Origin: Peteryoungia rhizophila
Lineage (GTDB): Bacteria > Pseudomonadota > Alphaproteobacteria > Rhizobiales > Rhizobiaceae
Assembly: GCF_004912145.1 (NCBI RefSeq)
Contig: NZ_STGT01000006.1
Coordinates: forward strand, 1 to 64,000
DNA: 64,000 bases
Reading direction: 5' to 3'
The position numbers and the translations under genes are program-made. Below the pieces are notes generated by a model. It had not been told where the DNA came from and ran no database searches. It worked only from the letters and a program-made list of their open reading frames with translations. Every line of letters starts with the position of its first letter. Position 1 is the stretch's first letter. Below, in pieces: positions 26,979 to 36,018 of the stretch.

Positions 26979-28529
26979 TCAATCGGCGGGGGTGGGTGCG
27001 TCAGGTTTGGCGCCGATCTTGTGGTCCGGCGTCAGTTCCAGGCTCAATTGCCCGAGGCGGCCCGAAATCTCGTTCCACAGGCGCCGCAACCGGCGGACAT
27101 GAAGGTCGTCGCCGATCCAGTCCATCAGGTGCTCGATGGCGCGTGACGACATCTCCTTGGTTTCACTGATGGTCGTGAGCGCCCAGATGCTGAAGTCCTT
27201 CGCGTCAACTTCCTTGATCTGGCCATCGGCGTCGGGGATGAGAAACTTCGCCGTGCTCTTCTCCTGGACATGTTTCATCGGGCCAGTCGGTGCAAACAGA
27301 ACAGATGCGTAGATGCGGTCGAAGGCATCGATCGCCTTCTGATCCGCCTCGGTTTCGTCCTTGCGGTTCTGCTTCAAGGCCCGTTCCAGATCAAAGATCG
27401 TGCGCACGTTGAACTGTCGCAGCAGCAGGAACCGGTCGAGACCGACGACGCAGCACAGTTGCGCCTGGGCGATCCAGTCGACGGTCTGGTAGATCCCATA
27501 GGGTGTCTCAATATGCAGCATGATCGGATTATAGGTGGCAAGCGACTGGACGTCGGAGATCCCGCATTCTTCGAGGCGGAAGCGCGTGAAAAAGTCGATG
27601 CCATCGATCGCATCCAGTGGGACGACCCTCGTCCAGTCGATGAAGCGGTTGTCCGACTGCTTGATCCAGTTGATCTGGGTCCCGATCTTCACCAAAATGA
27701 ACTGCAGGACGCTGCCTGGTAACAGGCCGAAGGCGAGGCCGAGAAGGATCCACAGAGCCGGTAGCTCGCCGATAGGCGAGGTTCTTTCGATGCTCAACAC
27801 CGCCTGTAGGGCGCTCGAGTCCGGCAAGACACGGTAGAGCGTCGCTGAGGCCAGCACGGAAATCACGATCATCGCGGCCTGCCGGATCATCGTGTAGCCG
27901 TTCAGGTCGAACACCGCGAGCGCCTGGACGAGATAGAGCAAGGATGAGAGATAGGCGCCGACGAATGTGATCGCGGCGACCGTCAAGACATTTTCTGCGA
28001 GTTGCCTCAATTCCGCTGAGGCTTGTTGCTCGGATAGCTTCATGCCGCCGACCGTCAGGAGATTGAATGTCGTTCCGTCCAGGCAGGTTGCTGCGGTTTC
28101 AAAACATCCGAAGCCGGAGAAAGCGAGTATGAAACCCGCTGAGATCACGAACATATAGGGAAGGGCCGCCACCAGCAGCCGCAGATCGCCCCGGTTCAGA
28201 AAGAAGCGAGTCTGGGAAATCGTGTCGTTGATCTCCCTGATGATACCCTCGGCCGAACGCGGTTCGTCGCTTCTCTCGCCATTGCTTCTGACGTCGGCGG
28301 CATATTTGCTGCGGACGAATTCGAAGGACGGGCTGGTGCCTTCTTCCCCCAGATCAATGACCGGAAAGGTCTTCACATAGTCGCGAATGAGACGCAGACG
28401 TCGTAGCCTGATTTCGTATCGTCCGAAGATCAGGGCGAAGACGGTGATGAAGGATATGGCGAACGCGACCACAACCGTCCATGCCAAGGATGGGTCGGAG
28501 ATGGCTTGTGAAGCAACTTCTGTTTGCAT
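26979..28529 (-). CDS. Multi-pass membrane protein of unknown function
   Basis: A 516-residue protein I do not recognise. Hydrophobic segments are near residues 16-37, 120-143, 185-210, 218-238 and 255-280, with a charged loop of about 80 residues after the first. The C-terminal 235 residues appear cytosolic and helical; two stretches there (around FRLEECGISDVQSLATYN and LLLRQFNVRTIFDLERAL) have the spacing of helix-hairpin-helix repeats. The ATG at 28529 is preceded by GGGGGAAG, a strong ribosome site. It stands between a dehydrogenase and a methyltransferase gene with no operon partner. A role in a membrane-associated complex is possible but unproven. Confidence 0.72.
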   Translation of the reverse strand: MQTEVASQAISDPSLAWTVVVAFAISFITVFALIFGRYEIRLRRLRLIRDYVKTFPVIDLGEEGTSPSFEFVRSKYAADVRSNGERSDEPRSAEGIIREINDTISQTRFFLNRGDLRLLVAALPYMFVISAGFILAFSGFGCFETAATCLDGTTFNLLTVGGMKLSEQQASAELRQLAENVLTVAAITFVGAYLSSLLYLVQALAVFDLNGYTMIRQAAMIVISVLASATLYRVLPDSSALQAVLSIERTSPIGELPALWILLGLAFGLLPGSVLQFILVKIGTQINWIKQSDNRFIDWTRVVPLDAIDGIDFFTRFRLEECGISDVQSLATYNPIMLHIETPYGIYQTVDWIAQAQLCCVVGLDRFLLLRQFNVRTIFDLERALKQNRKDETEADQKAIDAFDRIYASVLFAPTGPMKHVQEKSTAKFLIPDADGQIKEVDAKDFSIWALTTISETKEMSSRAIEHLMDWIGDDLHVRRLRRLWNEISGRLGQLSLELTPDHKIGAKPDAPTPAD

Positions 28530-28621
28530 GGCTTCCCCCTGTTGTTGGGGAAAGCCTAGTCTGTTGGCGATAGGTGGCCACTAATCGGATGCAGCCGAGG
28601 GTTGAAAATACAATCCCTGAT

Positions 28622-29440
28622 TTAGTTCGATGTCTTTTTTGCCACGACGAGATGCCCCGGCGAGGGTTCTCCGTCCTGCATGCGGACGTTGATGTCGGTG
28701 ATTTCGACGAGTTCGAAGCCGGTGGCTGTCAGGCGTTCGCGCACATAGGCCTCGGCATGGACGAAGCGCTGATGCGGGCCGACCATGAAGGGCCGGCCGG
28801 CCATGACCTCTTCAGGCCTGGTTTCGGAGGAGAAGACGAAGATGCCGCCGTCGGCGATGTTTTCGGCTGTGCCGAAGAACAGCGGTTCGAGAGCGCCGAG
28901 ATAGGGCAGGACATCGGTGGCGGTCACGAGGTCGAAGCCCTCGTCGTCATTGTCTTCGAGGTAGTCCTCGAGTTCGGCGACGTAGAGCGTCTCGTAGAGA
29001 TCCTTCTCATGGGCGATCTCGACCATCTTTTCCGATATGTCGATGCCTGTCATGTCGTCGACCATGTCGCGCAGGGTACCGCCGGTGAGGCCGGTGCCGC
29101 AGCCGAGGTCGAGCAGACGCTTGAAGGGGCCGAGGTTCAGCGCCTGCAGACGCTGGCGTACCATCATCGGCACCGTATAACCCAGCTGCTCGACGAGGAT
29201 GTCCTCGAAGGCGTCCGCATGCTGATCGAACAGTGTCTCGACATAGGCGTCCGGTGCTTTGGGCGGGGCTTCGCCGCGACCGAGTGCTGCGATCCGGACC
29301 GAAGCGCCGCCATGGTCGTCGGGGTCGATCGCCAGCACTTCCTGATAGGCCGTCACGGCAGCGTCGATGTCGCCTGCCTTTTCGAGTGCCAGTGCGCGGT
29401 TATAGGCTTCCGCCAGGGCTTCTTCGTCGATCTTGGCCAT
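28622..29440 (-). CDS. SAM-dependent methyltransferase with N-terminal TPR
   Basis: A 272-residue protein. Residues 5-45 form one TPR-like pair (ALAEAYNRALALEKAGDIDA, AVTAYQEVLAIDP). A class I methyltransferase domain follows, with the SAM-binding LLDLGCGTGLTGG, the acidic loop MTGIDISEKM, and DLVTATDVLPYLG. Family relatives are annotated as methyltransferases of unknown substrate. ATG 29440 is chosen because AGGAG lies 7 bases upstream; the open frame extends far beyond without support. It is divergent from the DUF2270 gene. Confidence 0.87.
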   Translation of the reverse strand: MAKIDEEALAEAYNRALALEKAGDIDAAVTAYQEVLAIDPDDHGGASVRIAALGRGEAPPKAPDAYVETLFDQHADAFEDILVEQLGYTVPMMVRQRLQALNLGPFKRLLDLGCGTGLTGGTLRDMVDDMTGIDISEKMVEIAHEKDLYETLYVAELEDYLEDNDDEGFDLVTATDVLPYLGALEPLFFGTAENIADGGIFVFSSETRPEEVMAGRPFMVGPHQRFVHAEAYVRERLTATGFELVEITDINVRMQDGEPSPGHLVVAKKTSN

Positions 29441-29566
29441 GTCAGGCTCCTGTTTGCGCGGCCGTCTCGCCGGCCTTTGCGGCTCGTCTAGCCCGTCGGG
29501 ACCGGCTTGGCAATGAAAACGGAACCGTGCAGGGTCTCCCGATGTTTTCAGTGCAGGGAGCCTCGC

Positions 29567-30304
29567 ATGGAACAAACGACAGACGATAAAGCAGGCATGC
29601 TGCCGCTGGAAAGCGCCAAGCCCGCCCGCCAAGCACCGGCCTTGCCGGCCAACTCGGCCGAAAAGGCCAATATGATCATCCACTATTACCGTGGTGAAAT
29701 CGGCCGTATGACCAGCTGGCGCGACCGGATCGACCGCACTTCGAACTGGTCGATGACGGTGGTCGCCGGTCTCTTGTCCGTGTCGCTGTCCACGCCGGCT
29801 TCGCATCATGGCGTCATCCTCTTTGCCATGCTGCTGATTTCGGTTTTCCTGCTGATCGAGGCGCGGCGCTATCGGTTCTTCGATGTCTATCGTGCCCGCG
29901 TGCGGCAGTTGGAGCGGCACTACTTCGCCCAGGCGCTCTGCCCGCAGGCGGAGCTCAAGGCCGATTGGGCCGAGGCGATCGCGGCCAGTCTGCGCAAGCC
30001 CGTCTTCCTGATCGATTACCGCGATGCGCTCTTCCGGCGCATCCGCCGGAACTACATCTGGATGTACATGATCCTGCTTCTCGCCTGGGCGCTGAAGATC
30101 TCGAGTCCCAAGCTGCAGCAGGGCGAAGCACCGGCCGAGTTCGTCAGCAACGTCTGGCAAGTGGTCGTGAATGCGCATCTGGGGCCGCTGCATGGCGGCA
30201 TGGTGCTGGCGCTCGTCGCCGCCTTTTACGGCTCACTGCTCTTCGCGGTCCTGCATCGCGAGCCAGACGATGGCGAGTTCGCACACGGCGAGGTGCATGT
30301 TTGA
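29567..30304 (+). CDS. DUF2270 integral membrane protein
   Basis: A 245-residue protein of the DUF2270 type. It has a hydrophilic N terminus, then MIIHYYRGEIGRMTSWRDRIDRTSNW, the conserved family segment, followed by helices near residues 65-83, 86-104, 165-182 and 205-225. The functions of the family are unknown. ATG 29567 follows AGGGAG at 6 bases. It is convergent with usg with only 2 bases between. Confidence 0.85.
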   Translation: MEQTTDDKAGMLPLESAKPARQAPALPANSAEKANMIIHYYRGEIGRMTSWRDRIDRTSNWSMTVVAGLLSVSLSTPASHHGVILFAMLLISVFLLIEARRYRFFDVYRARVRQLERHYFAQALCPQAELKADWAEAIAASLRKPVFLIDYRDALFRRIRRNYIWMYMILLLAWALKISSPKLQQGEAPAEFVSNVWQVVVNAHLGPLHGGMVLALVAAFYGSLLFAVLHREPDDGEFAHGEVHV

Positions 30305-30306
30305 CT

Positions 30307-30573
30307 TCAGTGCAGGATGAACTCGCCCTTGAGCGAGCGCCATTCGCTGGCCGCGATCATCTTCTTGTGCACGTAGGTGACGGAGTGGAGTGGCCCCTCG
30401 ATCTTGTCCTGCCAGAAGCGTAGGAAGCCACGCATTTCCGGAAAGTCGGGGGCAAGGTCGTACTGCTGCCAGATATAGGTCTGCAGCAGGGAAGGGTGGT
30501 CTGGCAGGCGGTAGAGGATCTGGGCGGTGGTCAGCCCATAGCCCTTCAGCATCAGTTCCATTTCACTGTTCAT
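30307..30573 (-). CDS. usg: Usg family protein
   Basis: An 88-residue protein matching the Usg-like family of Alphaproteobacteria: LKGYGLTTAQILYRLPDHPSLLQ, IWQQYDLAPDFPEMRGFLRFW, and a C-terminal VTYVHKKMI. The name comes from an ORF upstream of a biosynthetic gene; no biochemical role is established. ATG 30573 is chosen because the conserved region starts within ten residues of it. Confidence 0.85.
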   Translation of the reverse strand: MNSEMELMLKGYGLTTAQILYRLPDHPSLLQTYIWQQYDLAPDFPEMRGFLRFWQDKIEGPLHSVTYVHKKMIAASEWRSLKGEFILH

Positions 30574-30746
30574 GTCCGTTGCTCCGTATCCCGTTGCAAA
30601 GGATCGGTGCGGACGGTGTGACGCTTCCGCGACCGACCGGGGCCGCGACCAACGCGGGCCCCCCTGACATGATGGAAACACCGCTTGGTAAATGATGTCT
30701 TAATGGAGGTCGGGCGACACCAGGCCGGATGCCGCCCGCGAGACCG

Positions 30747-31577
30747 CTATCGCTTCAAATGACGGGTCAGCCGGGCTTCGATTGCGCCCCAAGTGTGACG
30801 GAGCGCCTCGACGATGGCGAGGTAGAAGATCGCCGCCCAGAGATAGGTCTGGTAATCGAAGGTGCGCGAGAAGGCGTATCGCGTCTGGCCCATCAGATCG
30901 AGGACGGTGACGACCGCAACGACGGCAGAGCCCTTGATCATGAAGATGATCTCGTTGCCGTATGGGCGCAGCGCCACGATCAGGGCCTGTGGCATGATGA
31001 TTTTCCAGAAGGTGATGGATCGCGGCAGGCCTAGCGATTTCGCGCCTTCGGTCTGACCGCGCGGCACACTCTCAATCGCCCCGCGCAGGATCTCGGCCTG
31101 GTAGGCCGCCGTGTTCAGCGTCATGGCGAAGAGGGCGCAGTACCAGGCTTCGCGGAAGAACCACCAGAGACCGACGGCCTCGATCTGTGCCCGGAACGAG
31201 CCGAGGCCATAGTAGATCAGGAAGATCTGCAGCAGCATGGGCGTGCTGCGGAAAACATATACATAGGCATAGGAAATGGCGTTCAGAAGCTTGTTCTTCG
31301 CCATGCGCGCAAAGGCCACCGGCAAGGACAGGACGGCGCCCAGGGTGATGGAGCCGAAGGTCAGCATCAAGGTCGTGGCGAGACCGTCCATATACCGCCA
31401 GCCGTAGCGGGCAATCTTTTCCGGGTCCCAGCTCGATATGAGGTACCATGCCAGGGCTATGCCGAGCACGGCCCAGAGTGTCAGGATCGCATAGCCGAAT
31501 ACGCGGGCGACCGTGATGCGGCTGACCTTGGTGGGAGGAGCAGGGCGGGCGGGAATGATTTCCAGGGCATGACTCAT
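30747..31577 (-). CDS. Polar amino acid ABC transporter permease (HisM/OccM type)
   Basis: A 276-residue inner-membrane permease of the basic amino acid / opine importer family. About five helices are present. The ATPase-contact loop reads YQAEILRGAIESVPRGQTEGAKSLGL, the EAA motif of this family. It pairs with the upstream permease gene, whose stop it overlaps by 4 bases, and with the binding protein of the same transcript. It is the last gene of the unit; no ATPase gene follows. Confidence 0.92.
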   Translation of the reverse strand: MSHALEIIPARPAPPTKVSRITVARVFGYAILTLWAVLGIALAWYLISSWDPEKIARYGWRYMDGLATTLMLTFGSITLGAVLSLPVAFARMAKNKLLNAISYAYVYVFRSTPMLLQIFLIYYGLGSFRAQIEAVGLWWFFREAWYCALFAMTLNTAAYQAEILRGAIESVPRGQTEGAKSLGLPRSITFWKIIMPQALIVALRPYGNEIIFMIKGSAVVAVVTVLDLMGQTRYAFSRTFDYQTYLWAAIFYLAIVEALRHTWGAIEARLTRHLKR

Positions 31578-32377
31578 CGGCCTGCCTCCGCGCGGTTCGC
31601 CCATTTGGAAATCGCGTTCAGGCCGATCGAGGATACGCTGGCCAGGATCAGGTAGAGAAGACAGGCGATGCCGTAGAACAGAAATGCTTCCTTGGTCACA
31701 CGGGCCGCGACACCTGTCTGACGAACGATGTCCGCAAGGCCGATGACCGAGACGAGGGCTGTATCCTTCAGAAGCACGAGCCAGAGATTGCTCAGGCCCG
31801 GGAGGGCGATCCGGATCAGTTGCGGTACAATGATCAGCCACATGGTTTTGCGTCTGGAAAGGCCCACGGCGCTGCCGGCTTCGTACTGGCCGCGTGGGAT
31901 TGCCTGGAAGGCGGAGAGTAGAACTTCGGACGCGTAGGACGAAAACACCACGGACAGGGCGATCATGCCTGCAACGAAGGCGTTGATCTCGACCCGCTGC
32001 TCACTACCGAACCAGGTTAGAACCGACTGAACCAAGATCTGAAAGCCGAAATAGACGATAAAGAGCGTCAAGAGCTCTGGCAGGCCTCGGAAGATGGTCG
32101 TGTAGACCCCTGTCGCCGCCCTCAGGCTCCATTCGTCGGACTGCCGGGCAAGTGCGATGATGAAGCCGATGGCAAGCCCGACCGGCAGTGTAACGAGTGC
32201 CAGCGAGATCGTCACCTTCACGCCAAAGGCGATCTCGTCGCCCCATCCTGTGTCGCCACAGCCGACGAGCGTGTCCGACGCGAAAAGCCGGAACAGCCCG
32301 ATCGGGCCACAGAGCGGATCGAACGTGTAGCTGATCCAGGCCCAGAGCGAGCCGAGCGCGGAAGAGAATCCGCCCAT
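31574..32377 (-). CDS. Polar amino acid ABC transporter permease (HisQ/OccQ type)
   Basis: A 267-residue permease with five helices and the EAA loop YASEVLLSAFQAIPRGQYEAGSAVGL. The long N-terminal segment with two cysteines (CGPIGLF and VGCGDTGWGDE) is typical of HisQ-like proteins. It forms a heterodimer with the following permease. It begins 111 bases after the binding-protein gene, past a hairpin that likely lowers its expression relative to the binding protein. Confidence 0.92.
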   Translation of the reverse strand: MGGFSSALGSLWAWISYTFDPLCGPIGLFRLFASDTLVGCGDTGWGDEIAFGVKVTISLALVTLPVGLAIGFIIALARQSDEWSLRAATGVYTTIFRGLPELLTLFIVYFGFQILVQSVLTWFGSEQRVEINAFVAGMIALSVVFSSYASEVLLSAFQAIPRGQYEAGSAVGLSRRKTMWLIIVPQLIRIALPGLSNLWLVLLKDTALVSVIGLADIVRQTGVAARVTKEAFLFYGIACLLYLILASVSSIGLNAISKWANRAEAGR

Positions 32378-32438
32378 GCCATTCCCCCTTGGCGGTTTTT
32401 CCCGCCTTTTTGATCGTCATGCCGTCCAAATGCAAAAT

Positions 32439-32461
32439 GGCGGAAGTGTTCGACTTCCGCC
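32439..32461 (-). terminator. Intra-operon hairpin between binding protein and permease genes
   Basis: GGCGGAAGT (32439-32447) and ACTTCCGCC (32453-32461) form a 9-bp stem with a 5-base loop; on the minus strand a short T run follows. Such partial terminators between a binding protein and its permeases set unequal expression. T runs on both sides would also allow function on the plus strand. Confidence 0.7.
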
Positions 32462-32488
32462 ACTCGTTTTTGTCAGAGGATTCCGGGA

Positions 32489-33262
32489 TTACTCGCCGTA
32501 AACGTCGAAATCAAAGTACTTGGTGTTGATCTCGGCATATTTGCCGTTGGCACGGATCGCAGCGATGGCGGCCGTGAACTTGTCGGCGAGTGCCGTTTCG
32601 CCCTTGCGGACGGCGATGCCCGCACCTTCACCGTTGATCTCGACATCGACCGGGAGTGGGGTCAGCAGCTTGCAGCAGGCGCCGGCGTCCGACTTCAGCC
32701 ATTCGGAGAGAACGACGATGTCGTCGACAACGGCATCAACACGGCCACCTTCGAGGTCGAGCTTGTATTCGTCGGCGGTCGGATAGAGCTTCAGCTCAGA
32801 CTCGGCCATGTGCTTTTCGGCATAGTTGGCATGGGTCGTCGAGGACTGGGCGCCGACGGTCTTGCCGGCGAGGCCCGCGACGTCCGTGATAGTCGAATCC
32901 TTCGGCACGGCAACGGCCGGCGGCGTGTTGTAGTACTTCTTGGAGAAGTCGACCTTTTCCAGGCGCTCAGGGGTGATCGACATGGATGCGATGATCGCGT
33001 CGAACTTCTTCGCCTGCAGTGCCGGGATGATGCCATCCCAATCCTGGGTGACGAATTCGCAGGTCACCTTCATCTCTTCACAGAGCGCCTTGGCGACATC
33101 GATGTCGAAACCAACCAGCGAACCGTCGGCCTCGAGATTGTTGAAGGGCGGGTATGCGCCCTCGGTGCCGATGATCAGCTTTTCCTGAGCCATGGTCGAA
33201 CCGGCGAAAAGCGACAGGGCAGCGATCGAGGCTGCGGCCAGAAAACGTGTCGGAATACGCAT
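32489..33262 (-). CDS. Periplasmic lysine/arginine/ornithine-type binding protein
   Basis: A 257-residue solute-binding protein. A signal peptide (RFLAAASIAALSLFAGSTMAQ) precedes the cluster 3 fold, with the signature GTEGAYPPFNNLEADGSLVGFDIDV seen in parts, the substrate-contact segment DAIIASMSITPERL, and the hinge region SSTTHANYAEKHM. Ligands of close relatives are arginine, lysine, ornithine, histidine or opines; sequence alone does not choose. The ATG has GAGGA upstream. It is the first gene of the importer operon. Confidence 0.93.
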   Translation of the reverse strand: MRIPTRFLAAASIAALSLFAGSTMAQEKLIIGTEGAYPPFNNLEADGSLVGFDIDVAKALCEEMKVTCEFVTQDWDGIIPALQAKKFDAIIASMSITPERLEKVDFSKKYYNTPPAVAVPKDSTITDVAGLAGKTVGAQSSTTHANYAEKHMAESELKLYPTADEYKLDLEGGRVDAVVDDIVVLSEWLKSDAGACCKLLTPLPVDVEINGEGAGIAVRKGETALADKFTAAIAAIRANGKYAEINTKYFDFDVYGE

Positions 33263-33616
33263 GAGATCCTCTCTGTTGGTGGACGCCGCTTGTTGTTTTG
33301 ATGCGACTGTCCTTGATCGTGCAGCGCGTTGGCAGCACTTGGCCCAATATTCGTCCGGTTTTTGAACCGAAATCAACAACAAACCGCGTGGTCGCCTAAA
33401 TTTGCTTCTTATAAGTGCGATAGCTGGCTGCGGAGGAATATTTGTTCCATTCGGTGTCATCGGATGGAGCAAATGTCGTTCCCACTCGTTCAGGCACGGT
33501 TAATTATGCGAACTCTAGCTTGGCGGCAGTTTCGGTTCGCGTAATCGAGCACGCATTTAATGGCGTGGCACGGATGATCCCATCGGTGGCCATGCAGAGG
33601 GAAGGAAACGCAAGAT
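33263..33616. other. Divergent spacer between importer operon and OmpA-family gene
   Basis: These 354 bases hold no convincing gene. They must contain the promoters of both divergent units. AT-rich patches occur near 33395-33450 and 33495-33535, and a short inverted repeat (CGGTT at 33356, AACCG at 33365) lies on the importer side. No operator family could be recognised with confidence. Confidence 0.55.
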
Positions 33617-35953
33617 ATGTTCAAGAGCAGATTGCTGAACACGGTGGCAATCCCGATGCTGTCCGTGGCGGTGTTCGCGAAGCCCGTAGCGGCTTCGGTC
33701 ACCGGTCACCCCGAACGGCAGAGCCAGAGCCGGCAAGCCGAAGAGCAGCTGATCCAGCTTGCCCAGGCCGTCGTCTGCAACGACGGCACCGAGGCTCCGG
33801 ATGCGGAAACCTGTGCCGCCCGCGATGCGCAGGCCGCCGCCGAGGAAGAACAGCGTCGCGCGGCCGAAGCAGAAGCACAGCGCGCTGCTGAGGCAGAAGC
33901 TCAGGCTCAGGCGGAAGCTGAAGCACAGCGTGCTGCCGAAGCAGAAGCACAGGCCCAGGCAGAAGCCGAGGCCCAGCGTGCTGCCGAAGCAGAAGCACAG
34001 GCCCAGGCAGAAGCCGAGGCCCAGCGTGCCGCCGAAGCAGAAGCACAGGCCCAGGCGGAAGCCGAAGCCCAGCGTGCCGCCGAAGCAGAAGCACAGGCCC
34101 AGGCGGAAGCCGAAGCCCAGCGTGCGGCTGAAGCAGAAGCACAGGCCCAGGCAGAGGCCGAGGCCCAGAGTGCAGCGGATGCAGAAGCACAGGCTCAGGC
34201 GGAAGCCGAAGCCCAGCGTGCCGCCGAAGCAGAAGCACAGGCTCAGGCGGAAGCTGAAGCCCAGCAGCAGGCTGAAGAGGCCCAGCCGGCCGAAGAGCCG
34301 CAGGTCGTGGTCGTGACCTGTGCCGACGGATCGCAGGCTGCCACCGAGGCTGAGTGCCCGGCACCGGCAACCGAGCAGACTGAGGAACAGCCGGCTGAAG
34401 AACAGCAGCCCGCTGAGGAACAGGCGGCACCGCAGCCGACCGAGGAGCAGGCTCCTGCTGCCGAGGAAGAACTGCGCCCGAGCCAGGACGCGGCCGGCGA
34501 ACAGCCTGCGACGGAAGGCGAAGCTCCGGCCGATCAGGCTGAACAGCCAGCCGACCAGCAGCCTGCCGAACAGCAGGCCACCGGCGAAGAAGCTCCGGCA
34601 GACGCCCAGCCGGAAGGCGAACAGGTCGTCGTGCCTGCCGTCGAACCTCAGGAAGACCAGCCGGTTCAGGAAATCACCGACACGCGGACCACGGAAGAGA
34701 AGCAGGCGATTGCCGAAGATCCGTCACAGTCTTCCGAAACCGTCGTTCTGCCGGTCGACAACGGTGCGGCCGTACTCGACAGCGACAAGGACGCCGACAA
34801 CAGTGGTGGCCAGGACGTCCGTCAGCAGCGCAATGAACTCCGCGCTCAGGAGGAAGTGGCTCCGCCGCCGGAATCCGATGCAGCCGCCCAGGCTGAGGCC
34901 GTTCAGGTTGATCCCCAGACCATCCAGGCGACCATTGCCGAGCAGGGTACGACGCTTGATGCGGCACCGACTTTCGAAGTGCCGACTTCGGTGACCAACA
35001 ATGTGTCGAACAGCACCGTGACCACCAACGTCACGAACAATGTCACCAACAACAACATCGTCCAGAACAACGTGGTCAACCAGGTCACGGAGATCCGGGT
35101 GATCGAGCAGGTCGACAATCGTACGGTCATCAATGTCGGCAACCAGATCGTGGTTCGCGGTGACGATCGTCAGCGGCTGCGCTACGATGCAGAGCAGACC
35201 TACTACGAGGAGCTGCCGCGTGGCCGCACCCGCGAGACCATCGAGCGTGCGGACGGCAGCAAGCTGGTCACGGTCTACAACCGCTACGGCGACATCATCA
35301 TTCGCTCGCGCATCTCGCCGCGCGGTCGGGAATATGTGCTGATGTATTCGCCTGAAGCCGATGGCGAACGTCCGAGCATGTATGTTGATGTCGGCCTCTC
35401 GCTGCCGCCGATGCGTCTGACCATTCCGGTCAGCGACTACATCGTCAGCACGACCCGTTCGCCCGATCGTGACTATTACGAGTTCCTCGGCCAGCCGCCG
35501 GTGGAGCGTGTCGAGAGGGTCTATTCGATCGATGAGGTCAAGTCTTCGGCTCGTATCCGCGACAAGGTCCGTCGTATCGACCTCGACACGATCACCTTCC
35601 CGTCCGGTTCGGCAGAGGTGCCGCTGGAACAGGCCCGGACCCTGCGTCAGGTGGCCCAGGCCATGGAGAAGCTGCTCGAAAACGATCCGGGCGAAGTCTT
35701 CCTGATCGAAGGCCATACCGATGCCGTTGGTTCGGACCGGTCGAACTTGGTTCTTTCGGATCAGCGCGCCGAGACCGTCGCCAACCTCCTGACCGAAGTC
35801 TACGGCATTCCGCCGGAAAACATGTCGGTTCAGGGCTATGGCGAGCGCTTCCTGAAGATTCGCACGGAAGCCGGCGAACAGCAGAACCGCCGCGTGGCGA
35901 TCCGCCGCGTGACAACGCTGGTTCGCCCGGCCGGCGTGTCCAGCAACGACTGA
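33617..35953 (+). CDS. OmpA family protein with long Ala/Glu/Gln repeat region
   Basis: A 778-residue exported protein. A signal-like N terminus (1-27) is followed by a cysteine segment (VVCNDGTEAPDAETC), then eight copies of a 16-residue repeat (about residues 87-214) that should form a long charged helix. A second cysteine segment (VVVTCADGSQAATEAEC), a Pro/Glu/Gln-rich linker (240-430) and an Asn/Thr/Val-rich strand region (about 455-515, TNNVSNSTVTTNVTNN) come next. The C terminus (about 655-765) is an OmpA-like peptidoglycan-binding domain with LIEGHTDAVGS and VQGYGE. It probably spans the periplasm or links surface and peptidoglycan. AAGGAAA precedes the ATG. A strong terminator follows. 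Confidence 0.88.
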   Translation: MFKSRLLNTVAIPMLSVAVFAKPVAASVTGHPERQSQSRQAEEQLIQLAQAVVCNDGTEAPDAETCAARDAQAAAEEEQRRAAEAEAQRAAEAEAQAQAEAEAQRAAEAEAQAQAEAEAQRAAEAEAQAQAEAEAQRAAEAEAQAQAEAEAQRAAEAEAQAQAEAEAQRAAEAEAQAQAEAEAQSAADAEAQAQAEAEAQRAAEAEAQAQAEAEAQQQAEEAQPAEEPQVVVVTCADGSQAATEAECPAPATEQTEEQPAEEQQPAEEQAAPQPTEEQAPAAEEELRPSQDAAGEQPATEGEAPADQAEQPADQQPAEQQATGEEAPADAQPEGEQVVVPAVEPQEDQPVQEITDTRTTEEKQAIAEDPSQSSETVVLPVDNGAAVLDSDKDADNSGGQDVRQQRNELRAQEEVAPPPESDAAAQAEAVQVDPQTIQATIAEQGTTLDAAPTFEVPTSVTNNVSNSTVTTNVTNNVTNNNIVQNNVVNQVTEIRVIEQVDNRTVINVGNQIVVRGDDRQRLRYDAEQTYYEELPRGRTRETIERADGSKLVTVYNRYGDIIIRSRISPRGREYVLMYSPEADGERPSMYVDVGLSLPPMRLTIPVSDYIVSTTRSPDRDYYEFLGQPPVERVERVYSIDEVKSSARIRDKVRRIDLDTITFPSGSAEVPLEQARTLRQVAQAMEKLLENDPGEVFLIEGHTDAVGSDRSNLVLSDQRAETVANLLTEVYGIPPENMSVQGYGERFLKIRTEAGEQQNRRVAIRRVTTLVRPAGVSSND
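33875..34258 (+). repeat. Eight tandem 48-bp repeats inside the OmpA-family gene
   Basis: Each unit encodes AQRAAEAEAQAQAEAE. Units 4 and 5 are identical in DNA, most others differ at a few silent positions, and unit 7 alters the protein (AQSAADAE). A ninth partial unit follows. In-frame 48-bp changes would alter protein length without breaking the frame. Confidence 0.95.
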
Positions 35954-35980
35954 TCGACGTCAGGATCTCTGAACGAAACA

Positions 35981-36014
35981 AAAGGGCCGCCGGAGCAATT
36001 CCGGCGGCCCTTTT
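35981..36014. terminator. Strong bidirectional terminator
   Basis: GGGCCGCCGGA (35984-35994) pairs perfectly with TCCGGCGGCCC (36000-36010), flanked by AAAA on the left and TTTT on the right. It lies between the convergent OmpA-family gene and mobB and can serve both. Confidence 0.95.
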
Positions 36015-36018
36015 CGCT

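Noticed and set aside
33875-34258. The 48-bp tandem repeats as a CRISPR array
   Set aside because: The units are directly adjacent without spacers, stay in frame and encode a regular 16-residue protein repeat.
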